From assembly GCA_003542015.1 (NCBI GenBank), contig DPLL01000343.1, positions 127 through 5,811 on the forward strand: a stretch of 5,685 bases of DNA, read 5' to 3'. Positions 1 to 5,599 of the stretch are shown here, in pieces; the stretch's first letter is position 1; each line of letters opens with the position of its first letter. The position numbers were made by a program, and so were the translations under genes. This DNA is from Microcoleaceae cyanobacterium UBA9251. GTDB lineage: Bacteria; Cyanobacteriota; Cyanobacteriia; Cyanobacteriales; Microcoleaceae. The notes under the pieces are model-generated. The model was not told the DNA's origin. It saw only the letters and a program-made list of their open reading frames with translations, and did not search any database.

Positions 1-77
1 TTGGTTGTTAGTTTTAGTTGTCAGTTCCAAGGCCAAGGCCCAATTCCCAATTCCCAATTCCCAATTCCCAATTCCCC
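1..77. repeat. Heptanucleotide tandem repeat tract (AATTCCC) after the methyltransferase gene
   Basis: Five perfect head-to-tail copies of AATTCCC occupy 42-76. The sequence to their left (1-41) is looser but still roughly 7-bp periodic (GTTGTTA, GTTTTAG, TTGTCAG and similar), so it may be an older degenerate part of the same tract. The tract stops one base before the TAA of the methyltransferase gene. Short tandemly repeated heptamers (STRR) between genes are well known in filamentous cyanobacteria. I see no classical hairpin-plus-T-run terminator here. Confidence 0.85.
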
Positions 78-812
78 TTAAAATTTAACTTTATACATTT
101 GGAACAGTTCGCCGCTCTGCTTTTTGACTATTTTAGCGCCAGCATTTTTAATCAATTTTTCCCAGTCTTCAATTGTCTCTAAAAATACTTCGCCGGCTCG
201 ATAAGTTTCTAAAATTGCCCAATCTTCCGCGAGGGGAGCTGCGGGGTTGAGGACATCAAACACTAAGTGACCTTCTGGTTTTAAAACTCGCTTGACTTCT
301 CCCATGACTATCTTCCAATAGTCGATGGGAAAATAACAACTAAAGCCTGTAGCTATGCACAAATCGAACTGAGCCTCCTCATAATTCAATTGGTGAGCGG
401 GGGCCCATTCTACACCTTTAAACAGCTTAGAATTGAGCTGAGGGCCGCGAGCGTTCAAGGCGTCTCTGGCGGCGCTGCTGATTTCCTGACCGTAAAAAAA
501 TGCTTCCCAGTCTCGCCAAGGGTAGATTAAAAAGCTGACTCCGCAGCCCAGATCTAAACAGCGCTGATTTTTTTGAGGTTTGGCAATTTGCCAGAAGGGA
601 GAAACTGTTTTAGCTTGCAGAGTTCCCGCGACTGATTCCCGAAAAATTGGCATTGCTTCTACTTCTTCGGGTAAAGCGAAAGCTTCTCCTCGGTATTCGC
701 GATCGAACCGGGAAGCAACCTGTGACAGTAAAACTTGCCAGCTATCTGATTTTCCCAAGGGAAACCAAGTTTGCTCGCTTGTGCTTGCTGGACGTTCGGA
801 CTTTTTAGACAT
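78..812 (-). CDS. Class I SAM-dependent methyltransferase
   Basis: A 244-residue protein predicted to transfer a methyl group from S-adenosylmethionine to an unidentified substrate. The Rossmann-fold signature is visible in order: motif I LDLGCGVSFLIYPW at about residues 86-99, the acidic residue ending strand 2 (E110 in YGQEIS), the strand-4 segment FDLCIATGFSCYF at about 149-161, and the strand-5 segment VKRVLKPEGHLVFDVLNP at about 173-190, typical of the Methyltransf_11/25 type. Motif I is atypical: the usual third glycine of DxGxGxG is replaced (DLGCGVSF). The first 80 residues are an N-terminal extension with no recognised domain. There is no signal peptide or membrane segment, so it is probably cytosolic. 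The ATG at 812 has a weak AAGG about 11 nt upstream and lies 7 bp after the stop of the small membrane gene, which suggests co-transcription. Family membership is secure; the substrate is unknown. Confidence 0.9.
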   Translation of the reverse strand: MSKKSERPASTSEQTWFPLGKSDSWQVLLSQVASRFDREYRGEAFALPEEVEAMPIFRESVAGTLQAKTVSPFWQIAKPQKNQRCLDLGCGVSFLIYPWRDWEAFFYGQEISSAARDALNARGPQLNSKLFKGVEWAPAHQLNYEEAQFDLCIATGFSCYFPIDYWKIVMGEVKRVLKPEGHLVFDVLNPAAPLAEDWAILETYRAGEVFLETIEDWEKLIKNAGAKIVKKQSGELFQMYKVKF

Positions 813-819
813 TCTGGAA

Positions 820-1017
820 TTACCTTTTGGAGGCTTTGAGTGCCTTTGTAAAGTTTTGGCGATAGGGCTTATTAAAAATTAATGCTGGCCACAGCAGCGA
901 CAGCTTCAACCGATTTGGAAAACTTCTGTCGAAGTTGGTGCGATCGAAACCGTTCCAAAATTTCCAAATACCGCCGCCGTAAGCGATCAGCAATGCCAAG
1001 CTAATTAACGTACTCAT
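820..1017 (-). CDS. Small membrane-anchored hypothetical protein
   Basis: A 65-residue protein of unknown function. Residues 1-18 form a hydrophobic segment (MSTLISLALLIAYGGGIW) that should cross or anchor in the membrane. It is followed by a basic, aromatic-rich part (KFWNGFDRTNF), a second short hydrophobic stretch (LSLLWPALIF, about 39-48) and a basic tail ending KALKASKR. This layout resembles small conserved cyanobacterial proteins with the pattern KFWxGFxRTNF...LLWPxLxxNKxYRQNF; that resemblance is from memory and not verified. Supporting a real gene are an AGGGG Shine-Dalgarno-like motif about 10 nt before the ATG and its tight placement 7 bp before the methyltransferase start on the same strand. 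The two probably form one transcription unit with this gene first. Confidence 0.7.
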   Translation of the reverse strand: MSTLISLALLIAYGGGIWKFWNGFDRTNFDRSFPNRLKLSLLWPALIFNKPYRQNFTKALKASKR

Positions 1018-1110
1018 TTCAAAAACCCCTAAGTAAGAGATCGGATTTTGGGTCAGCTCGTCAAAGCGCTACCCTTAATCTATCATAAAAAAAACTCGGT
1101 AAGTGGGAAA

Positions 1111-1132
1111 CTCAGTCACGAAGCGTGCTGAG
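1111..1132. repeat. Left-end T-bulged hairpin of the IS200/IS605-like element
   Basis: Left arm CTCAG, T, CACG (1111-1120), loop AAG (1121-1123), right arm CGTG, CTGAG (1124-1132). All nine pairs are Watson-Crick and the only unpaired stem base is T1116. GGGAAAC occurs on both sides of the hairpin (1105-1111 and 1134-1140), possibly the guide-sequence region at the hairpin foot. Confidence 0.75.
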
Positions 1133-1280
1133 AGGGAAACGACCCGGGGACTTGAGTCCCTGTGTTCTTTGTGATGTTATGGAATTGGATTGCTCGTTGA
1201 GAAACATCAACATCTACCTGTTGAAGCATCAAGCCTACGGAGAAATCCCGGCAAAGAGTGAAACAACGACCAGGATTTAG
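1133..1280 (+). pseudogene. Possible remnant of a TnpB C-terminus
   Basis: One plus-strand frame is open from about 1089 to a TAG at 1278-1280 but has no ATG at its beginning. It contains CVLC (1161-1172) followed by ELDCSLRNINI. In TnpB proteins a CxxC zinc-ribbon half is followed by a segment of the form DRDxNAAxNI that carries the last RuvC acidic residue, so this may be a decayed and slightly shortened version of that end. Its place, after the left hairpin and before the structured right end, is where the tail of tnpB would sit if most of the gene had been deleted. The similarity is short and by eye. Chance is a real alternative. Confidence 0.25.
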
Positions 1281-1525
1281 TCTTGGTGACAGTATGACAA
1301 GAAAGAGTAAATAATGGCTGGTTGTAGACGGTACCGTGTCTTGGTAAACGTGATGGATTCTGAAATCATTAAAAACACAAAAGTAGCTAGGAAGCTAAGC
1401 TTGACTTAGAGTGACTAAGTAGACAAGGTTTGACTGTCGTAACGAGATTAGATTCAGGTAACACACTTAATCTAATTCTGTCAGTAGAATCTCAGTGGCT
1501 TTAGCCCTGAGTGTGTCATTGTCAG
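1281..1525 (+). ncRNA. Candidate omega-RNA-like structured right end
   Basis: About 245 bases with no supported reading frame but a run of successive hairpins: 1400-1427 (CTTG and ACTTAG pairing with CTAAGT and CAAG), 1447-1476 (ATTAGATT with AATCTAAT), 1475-1490 (ATTCT with AGAAT, overlapping the previous stem by two bases and so an alternative to its base), and the T-bulged right-end hairpin 1491-1511. In TnpB-carrying IS200/IS605 elements the guide (omega) RNA is transcribed across exactly this part and ends at the right end of the element. Whether anything is transcribed here cannot be told from sequence. Confidence 0.3.
1491..1511. repeat. Right-end T-bulged hairpin of the IS200/IS605-like element
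   Basis: CTCAG (1491-1495) pairs with CTGAG (1507-1511) and GGC (1497-1499) with GCC (1504-1506), loop TTTA, with T1496 unpaired at the same place as in the left hairpin. The shared outer arms with different inner stems argue that the two ends were recognised by one transposase. Confidence 0.75.
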
Positions 1526-1555
1526 ACCGAAAGCAATTTGGTCTCCATCCCGGAT

Positions 1556-1864
1556 TCATTCCTTCCCAGACTCGTCCGGTTGAGCCGAAGCTTCCCCTTC
1601 TCCTTCGGTTGTCATTGACCCAGTGGGAGTAAATTCAATACCTTTTTCCACTAAAAAAGTTTCGATGAGATGTCCGATTCAGGTTTTGAAAATTTCATGC
1701 TCTGGAGTGACTGCCAAATTTTCTACGGTTCCTTTGTCGTAAAACAGCCGAATACCGGGGGAGTTATAAAACCCCTGTTGAATTAATTGGAATTGTTGCC
1801 AAGTCCTGTTATGTTCAATAATTCGCTGGTCTTGTGCTGGTCGATTTAATAACTGCGAAGTCAT
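1556..1864 (-). pseudogene. Uma2 family (DUF820) nuclease-like gene, truncated and interrupted
   Basis: From an ATG at 1864 the frame reads like the N-terminal half of an Uma2 family protein: TWQQFQLIQQGFYNSPGIRLFY (about residues 21-42), then EHEIFKT. A TGA follows at 1681-1679, and the same frame continues with recognisable family sequence (LIETFLVEKGIEFTPTGSM, then EGEASAQPDES) to about 1568 before a second stop at 1558-1556. Uma2 proteins are usually about 190 residues and adopt a PD-(D/E)XK nuclease-like fold whose acidic and lysine residues lie mostly after this point. Here about 100 residues remain and the rest is missing. The family is abundant and often degraded in cyanobacteria. The region after 1568 does not resume the family sequence in any frame I checked, and the IS200/IS605-like right end lies only about 50 bp away, so insertion or a linked deletion may have removed the 3' half. 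Confidence 0.8.
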
Positions 1865-2028
1865 CTGATTTGAGATTTGAGATTGAAGAATTGCGATCGC
1901 GAATAAATCCGGGGGCTTGTGGAGCTGACGCTCCGAAGAGAGCCATTGTCAAGAACAGGCAAGATGCCTGTTCCACAAAGAGTGAATTTGCTTGTGGGGG
2001 GGCAGGAGAGCCCGCCCGCGATCTCAAT
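1865..2028. repeat. Repeat-rich intergenic DNA with short hairpins
   Basis: There is no supported gene. Visible structures are a HIP1 octamer within TTGCGATCGCGAA (about 1890-1902), a small GGAG/CTCC palindrome at 1921-1934, a perfect 9-bp stem with a 3-base loop at 1953-1973 (GAACAGGCA, AGA, TGCCTGTTC), and a GC-rich GGGC/GCCC hairpin near 2000-2014. The GAACAGGCA/TGCCTGTTC unit next to CCACAAAG is, from memory, a dispersed repeat in Oscillatoria-type cyanobacterial genomes. Reading frames crossing it give peptides typical of repeat-derived false genes. Confidence 0.6.
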
Positions 2029-2175
2029 TCCGGTTGCATCGGAATAATAACTAATAGGTCGTAAGATTGAATGAACCGCGAGGCACGCGAACACGAAGAA
2101 AGAGAAATAAGAAGATTCTGTTCTTCCTTCGCGCTCTTCGCGTCTTCGCGGTTTAATCATTCCGATGCAACCGGA
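2029..2175. repeat. 147-bp palindromic (MITE-like) repeat element
   Basis: Perfect 17-bp inverted repeats (2029-2045 and 2159-2175, core GGTTGCATCGGAAT) bound the element. Inside, a second imperfect inverted repeat is formed by ATGAACCGCGAGGCACGCG (from about 2070) and the complement of CGCGTCTTCGCGGTTTAATC (about 2139-2158). The inner sequence, of the type AACCGCGAAGacGCGAAG, resembles a dispersed cyanobacterial repeat I know from memory. On RNA it would fold into a long hairpin downstream of the SSB-like gene, so it could help end that transcript. No transposase or direct-repeat target duplication is visible. Confidence 0.7.
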
Positions 2176-2217
2176 TTTGCTATGAAAGGCTGATGGAGAA
2201 TGGTGATCTTCGGTGAG

Positions 2218-2775
2218 TTAAAACGGAATTGGATCGTAATCGGGGTTGTCAGCTTCCTTAGAGGAACTTGACGGGCGATCGGACTCTGAATTGGGAGATT
2301 GATGGGAGTTCCAATCAGAGTTAGAAGTGCGATTAGCGCCTCCTGGAGCGCTGCTAGAACTGCGGTTTCTTGAGCCTAAAGGGACTACATTGCTAGGCAC
2401 GGTCGAAGGCGCAATGTCGCGAATTTGAGCTGGTTCCGAGATGGTTCTACTTGCAGGAACCGAACTCATTGCATTGGCGCCGAGACTATAAATTTTTTGA
2501 GCTGTCATTTCAGCACGCTTTTCTTTAATACCATCTCTTTCGAGGGTATTCATGCCCAGTCTGCCTTCAATAATCACGCGATCGCCCTCGTGATATTTAT
2601 CGTGAATTTCCACTGCCAAATTGCCCCATCCGATCACCTTCAAATGTTCCGGTGGATCTTCTGGTTTTGGGCCTGGAAACTGCACCAGCATTTCAGCTAT
2701 CTGAAGTTGATTGTCAGGAGTATAACGGAGTTGCGGTTGTTGAATTATTTCCGCCATCAAAATGAAGCTATTCAT
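2218..2775 (-). CDS. ssb: Single-stranded DNA-binding protein, cyanobacterial Ycf41-like type
   Basis: A 185-residue SSB-family protein predicted to bind single-stranded DNA through an OB fold at about residues 1-98. Family sequence includes LMAEIIQQPQLRYT near the start, AEMLVQFPG, LKVIGWGNLA, EGDRVIIEGRLGMNT and KRAEMTAQKIY. A long Ser/Asn/Pro-rich, probably disordered linker (about 99-174) leads to an acidic hydrophobic tip, EADNPDYDPIPF, equivalent to the DDDIPF tail by which bacterial SSBs recruit partner proteins. The N-terminal MNSxxLMAEII form matches the second, Ycf41-like SSB of cyanobacteria better than the housekeeping SSB; this is from memory. I start it at the ATG at 2775 because family similarity begins there. 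The upstream in-frame ATG at 2826 would add 17 residues encoded by repeat-derived DNA. No clear Shine-Dalgarno precedes 2775. It lies 110 bp after the nucleotidyltransferase gene, separated by heptamer repeats. Confidence 0.88.
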   Translation of the reverse strand: MNSFILMAEIIQQPQLRYTPDNQLQIAEMLVQFPGPKPEDPPEHLKVIGWGNLAVEIHDKYHEGDRVIIEGRLGMNTLERDGIKEKRAEMTAQKIYSLGANAMSSVPASRTISEPAQIRDIAPSTVPSNVVPLGSRNRSSSSAPGGANRTSNSDWNSHQSPNSESDRPSSSSKEADNPDYDPIPF

Positions 2776-2810
2776 AACGTAATGGGAATTGGTAACTAAT
2801 GACAATTGAC

Positions 2811-2831
2811 AACCGTCAACCGTCAACCGTC
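2811..2831. repeat. Heptanucleotide tandem repeat (AACCGTC x3)
   Basis: Three perfect head-to-tail copies of AACCGTC, preceded by the related GACAATTGAC. The tract directly abuts the ATTACCC tract, so two different heptamer families sit side by side in the short gap before the SSB-like gene. Confidence 0.85.
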
Positions 2832-2835
2832 AACA

Positions 2836-2897
2836 ATTACCCATTACCCATTACCCATTACCCATTACCCATTACCCATTACCCATTACCCATTACC
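2836..2897. repeat. Heptanucleotide tandem repeat (ATTACCC x8), overlapping a gene's 3' end
   Basis: Eight perfect copies of ATTACCC at 2836-2891 and a six-base partial copy to 2897. The last copies run into the 3' end of the nucleotidyltransferase fusion gene: on the minus strand the tract reads GGTAATGGGTAA and supplies the final Gly-Asn-Gly and the TAA at 2888-2886. Such tracts change copy number by slippage. Because the stop is inside the first units met by the ribosome, loss or gain of distal units would not change the protein. Confidence 0.95.
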
Positions 2898-5429
2898 TAA
2901 TTTATTTTGGCGCACCGCAGCCTCAGTTTTGGTGACAAAATCGTGGACAAGGGCGCGGTACTCCTTCAAAGTTTCAGCTACCCAATCTCGGTCGTCGCTG
3001 TTGGCGAAGATGTGCACGATGGGTTCGCTAGCATCGGGCAAAACTAATATCCAATTGTCATTGTCATAGTTGAAAATCTTGACTCCATCTACTAATTCTA
3101 GACGATCGGGCGAATGAGTTTCTACTAAATATCGCATCAGCGAACCCTTGACCATCCAAGGACAACGGACGCTGTAACTGCGGTGAGTGACGCGGGGAAG
3201 TTCAGCCTTAATTTGTCCGAGCGATCGCTCCTGAATCGTCATCATTTCGATCACTTTAGCAATGCAGAACATTCCGTCAAATCCGGGATGCAATTGTGGG
3301 AAAATAAAACCCATATTGCCACTGCCGCCCAAAACCACATTAGGATTCCCGTGAGCGGCTTCCATCAAAGCAGTTGGGTTCGCCTTAGTGCGGATGACCT
3401 TGCTTTGGTAGCGACGGGCGATCGCCTCTACCGCAGAAGACGCATTTACTGGTACTACCACTGTACCTCTGGGATGAGAAGTCAGCATCAAATTTACCAT
3501 CAGCGCCGTCAGCATTTCCCCCCGAATCGCTATTCCAGATTCGTCTACCAAAATTAGCTGTTCGCCATTGGCTGAAACTTGCACCCCAAAATTAGCGCTG
3601 AGAGCTTTCACCACCCGGCCGAGTTGGTCAAGCAAATATTCTCGCTCCCCGTGGCTCAGAGAACTTTGTTTGAGACTGGCGTTGAGCACCACCGCATCGC
3701 AGCCAAACTTAGCCAGTATTTGTGGCAGAAATGCCCCGGAAACTGCGTAAACGTAATCGATTACCACCTTAGAATTGCTGTAGCGAATTGCCTCAACATT
3801 CATCTGTCGCTCAAAGGTGCGGGAGTAAACCTCAAGAGATTGGTCAAAGTATGACATTTCCCCAATTTCAGGAATTAGAGCGCGCCGCAAATCTTCCTTA
3901 AAATAAGCGCCCTCGATTTTCTTCTCCACCGCCTTAGTAATATTGATGCCTTTGATGTCGAAGAATTCAATTAAAATGTGGTCGGAACGATCGGGCGAAA
4001 TGCGAACGTGAATGCCGCCAGCCACTGATAAAGTACATGAAACCGATCGCGCGATCGGAATTGCCGTCGATTCCAAATTGACCACACTAATTCCCACAGA
4101 CATCAAACCAGCAATCAAGGACCTAGAAACCATCCGCGAAATGCTCCGCTGATCGCGAGAAACCGATACCGAAGACCCAGGTTTCAAAGTCGAGCCGTAA
4201 GCCGCGCCCAATTTCACCGCAAATTCCGGGGTAATATCAATATTTGCCAGTCCTTGAACGCCCCGCTGACCAAACAAATTCCGCTTAGCTTGCTCTCCCC
4301 AAATTAAATTATGATTTAACAAAGCGCCGGATTCAATATTTTTGCTCGGCCAGACGCGGACGCTTGGCCCGACTTGTGCTTCTTCTCCGACGATGGACAT
4401 CGAACCCACAACAGCACCTTCCAATATGTGAGCGCGCCTGTCTACACGGGTGCTCCGACAAATCACGCAGGCCCTGAGATGAGCATCTTCGCCGATAATT
4501 GCTCCGTTCCAGACTATAGGACGTTTGAGGTTGGCGTCGGCGCCGACGGTGACGTTATCTCCGATTACGGTACCAGCTTCGATTGTGACTCTAGCTCCAA
4601 TGCGGCAGTTGTTGCCGATCATGGCGGGTACTTCCACGATCGCGCTATCGTCAATAAAAGTATTCTGACCCACCCATATTCCCGATTGCACTTGGTCGTA
4701 GTAGCTCAAATCCAGTTTGACCTTGGACTGGAGAGCATCGTACTGAGCTTCTCGGTAGATATCTAGCTGACCGACATCGCACCAATAACCCTCGGCGATG
4801 TAGCCATACATCGGCTCGCCTTTTTCCAGCAGCAAGGGAAACAAGTCTTTTGAGAAATCGCACTCTTGAGTGGCCGGCAGGTAGTCCAAGACTTCCGGTT
4901 CTAAAATGTAGATGCCGGTATTGACAGTATCGGAGAAAATTTCGCTGCTGGAGGGCTTTTCCAGAAAGCGACTGATCCGGTAATTTTCGTCGGTAATCAC
5001 CACTCCGAATTCCATCGGGTTGGGAACGCGAGTTAAAATTAACGTGGCTTTGGATTCCTTGCTGCGGTGAAATTGCAGAGCAGCCGTCAAGTCGAAATCT
5101 GTGATACTGTCGCCGCTAATTACCAGGAAAGTTTGAGCGAGCAATTCCGCAATATTTTTGACACAGCCTGCGGTGCCGAGAGGTTGGTCTTCCTCTACAG
5201 CGTAAGTCATTTGGACGCCAAACTCGCTGCCGTCACCAAAGTATTCGCGCATGACATCAGGAAGATAGTGCAGCGTGGCAATAATTTCGGTAATATCATG
5301 CCTTTTGAGCAAATTGATAATGTGTTCTGCGATCGGGCGATTTAAAATTGGGACCATCGGTTTGGGCAAATCGCAAGTCAGGGGTCTGAGCCTTGTTCCC
5401 GACCCTCCAGCCATCAGCACTGCACGCAT
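2886..5429 (-). CDS. Sugar-phosphate nucleotidyltransferase (mannose-1-phosphate guanylyltransferase-like) fused to a degenerate phosphomannomutase-like domain
   Basis: An 847-residue cytosolic protein. Residues 1-235 form a nucleotidyltransferase that should join a sugar 1-phosphate to an NTP: GGSGTRLRPLT (8-18), K23 in LPKPM, GD at 106-107 and EKP at 157-159, NTGIY at 170-174, and D218 in CDVG as the probable second metal ligand. All expected motifs are present. Residues about 250-375 carry hexapeptide repeats of a left-handed beta helix (IGNNCRIGARVTIEAG). Residues about 380-840 match the alpha-D-phosphohexomutase fold (FAVKLGAAYG; DGVKIF near 781), but its active-site loops are altered: RISPDR for the TASHNP loop (a serine, S478, is kept), SANGEQ at 619-624 for the metal loop DGDxDR, GGSGNMG at 701-707 for the sugar loop GEMSGH, and LPDASEP at 797-803 for the phosphate loop RPSGTEP. 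Sugar and nucleotide are not certain; GDP-mannose and surface polysaccharide supply are inferred. The start at 5429 is chosen for the strong Shine-Dalgarno and because homology begins at MRAVLMAGG; an upstream ATG at 5489 would overlap the promoter. Confidence 0.92.
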   Translation of the reverse strand: MRAVLMAGGSGTRLRPLTCDLPKPMVPILNRPIAEHIINLLKRHDITEIIATLHYLPDVMREYFGDGSEFGVQMTYAVEEDQPLGTAGCVKNIAELLAQTFLVISGDSITDFDLTAALQFHRSKESKATLILTRVPNPMEFGVVITDENYRISRFLEKPSSSEIFSDTVNTGIYILEPEVLDYLPATQECDFSKDLFPLLLEKGEPMYGYIAEGYWCDVGQLDIYREAQYDALQSKVKLDLSYYDQVQSGIWVGQNTFIDDSAIVEVPAMIGNNCRIGARVTIEAGTVIGDNVTVGADANLKRPIVWNGAIIGEDAHLRACVICRSTRVDRRAHILEGAVVGSMSIVGEEAQVGPSVRVWPSKNIESGALLNHNLIWGEQAKRNLFGQRGVQGLANIDITPEFAVKLGAAYGSTLKPGSSVSVSRDQRSISRMVSRSLIAGLMSVGISVVNLESTAIPIARSVSCTLSVAGGIHVRISPDRSDHILIEFFDIKGINITKAVEKKIEGAYFKEDLRRALIPEIGEMSYFDQSLEVYSRTFERQMNVEAIRYSNSKVVIDYVYAVSGAFLPQILAKFGCDAVVLNASLKQSSLSHGEREYLLDQLGRVVKALSANFGVQVSANGEQLILVDESGIAIRGEMLTALMVNLMLTSHPRGTVVVPVNASSAVEAIARRYQSKVIRTKANPTALMEAAHGNPNVVLGGSGNMGFIFPQLHPGFDGMFCIAKVIEMMTIQERSLGQIKAELPRVTHRSYSVRCPWMVKGSLMRYLVETHSPDRLELVDGVKIFNYDNDNWILVLPDASEPIVHIFANSDDRDWVAETLKEYRALVHDFVTKTEAAVRQNKLGNG

Positions 5430-5433
5430 AAAA

Positions 5434-5441
5434 TCCTCCTT
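5434..5441 (-). promoter_or_regulatory. Shine-Dalgarno deciding the start at 5429
   Basis: The minus strand reads AAGGAGGA followed by TTTT and the ATG, an almost full anti-Shine-Dalgarno match at suitable spacing. It fixes the start at 5429 instead of the longer in-frame ATG at 5489, which has nothing comparable. Confidence 0.85.
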
Positions 5442-5460
5442 GCTTAAAAAAGCACTCCTA

Positions 5461-5489
5461 ATTATTTTTAACTCGAATGAAAATCTCAA
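5461..5489 (-). promoter_or_regulatory. Predicted sigma70-type promoter of the nucleotidyltransferase fusion gene
   Basis: On the minus strand TTGAGA (5489-5484) and AATAAT (5466-5461) each match five of six bases of the -35 and -10 consensus and are exactly 17 bp apart. Transcription would start near 5454, giving a leader of about 25 nt that contains the Shine-Dalgarno. Prediction by eye only. Confidence 0.5.
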
Positions 5490-5497
5490 ATTGTTGG

Positions 5498-5518
5498 GTC
5501 AGCCGTCAGCTATCAGCT
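5498..5518. repeat. Degenerate heptamer tract (GTCAGCC/GTCAGCT/ATCAGCT)
   Basis: Three adjacent 7-bp units differ by one or two bases and lie just upstream of the predicted -35 element. This is a fourth heptamer family in the window and resembles the GTCAGCTATCAGCT-type repeats common in cyanobacterial intergenic DNA. Confidence 0.65.
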
Positions 5519-5599
5519 CTTAATTAATTATTATCCGTGAGTCTCCGAAATCTTGGGCGCTTCGACTACCCTTAGACTACGCTCAGGGGGGCCGCTTTC

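Larger units (their letters stand above)
1093..1525 (+). mobile_element. Non-autonomous IS200/IS605-like element (boundaries approximate)
   Basis: This stretch is bracketed by two imperfect hairpins of the same design. The left one (1111-1132) pairs CTCAG plus CACG with CGTG plus CTGAG around loop AAG, leaving T1116 unpaired. The right one (1491-1511) pairs CTCAG plus GGC with GCC plus CTGAG around loop TTTA, leaving T1496 unpaired. Subterminal hairpins with a single extrahelical T are what the Y1 transposase TnpA of IS200/IS605 elements recognises, and the sequence after the right hairpin (GTGTGTCA) resembles right ends I recall from cyanobacterial members. No intact tnpA or tnpB lies inside, so the element would need a transposase in trans. 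There are no terminal inverted repeats and no visible target duplication, as expected for this family. The exact cleavage sites cannot be set: left somewhere in 1085-1105, right probably 1515-1525. Confidence 0.6.

Noticed and set aside
1018..1092. Promoter for the small membrane protein gene (TTGACG or TATGAT on the minus strand)
   Set aside because: No pair of -35 and -10 elements with acceptable spacing could be found by eye.
1314..1409. 31-codon plus-strand frame starting ATGGCTGGTTGTAG inside the element
   Set aside because: It is short, has no clear Shine-Dalgarno or recognisable similarity, and overlaps the predicted hairpin region.
1093..1525. Group II intron fragment or other ribozyme
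   Set aside because: No domain V-like hairpin, no GTGYG boundary in a sensible place and no reverse transcriptase; the T-bulged end hairpins fit IS200/IS605 better.
1815..2160. Three overlapping open frames on both strands (75-100 residues) over the repeat region
   Set aside because: They are read through hairpins and dispersed repeats, give low-complexity peptides such as NRQDACSTKS and TGILPVLDN that are typical of repeat-derived false genes, and have no ribosome binding site.
2776..2826. N-terminal extension of the SSB-like protein from the ATG at 2826
   Set aside because: The 17 extra residues come from intergenic, partly repeat-derived DNA, while family similarity starts at MNSFILMAEII (2775).
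2836..2897. Possible CRISPR array in the ATTACCC tract
   Set aside because: Units are 7 bp with no spacers, so this is a simple tandem repeat.
3183..4766. Plus-strand open frames of 60-130 residues opposite the fusion gene
   Set aside because: They are antisense shadows of a strongly supported coding region and carry no recognisable domains.
5430..5489. Longer start of the nucleotidyltransferase fusion at 5489
   Set aside because: It would translate the promoter and Shine-Dalgarno region; the ATG at 5429 has a strong AAGGAGGA and matches the family start.
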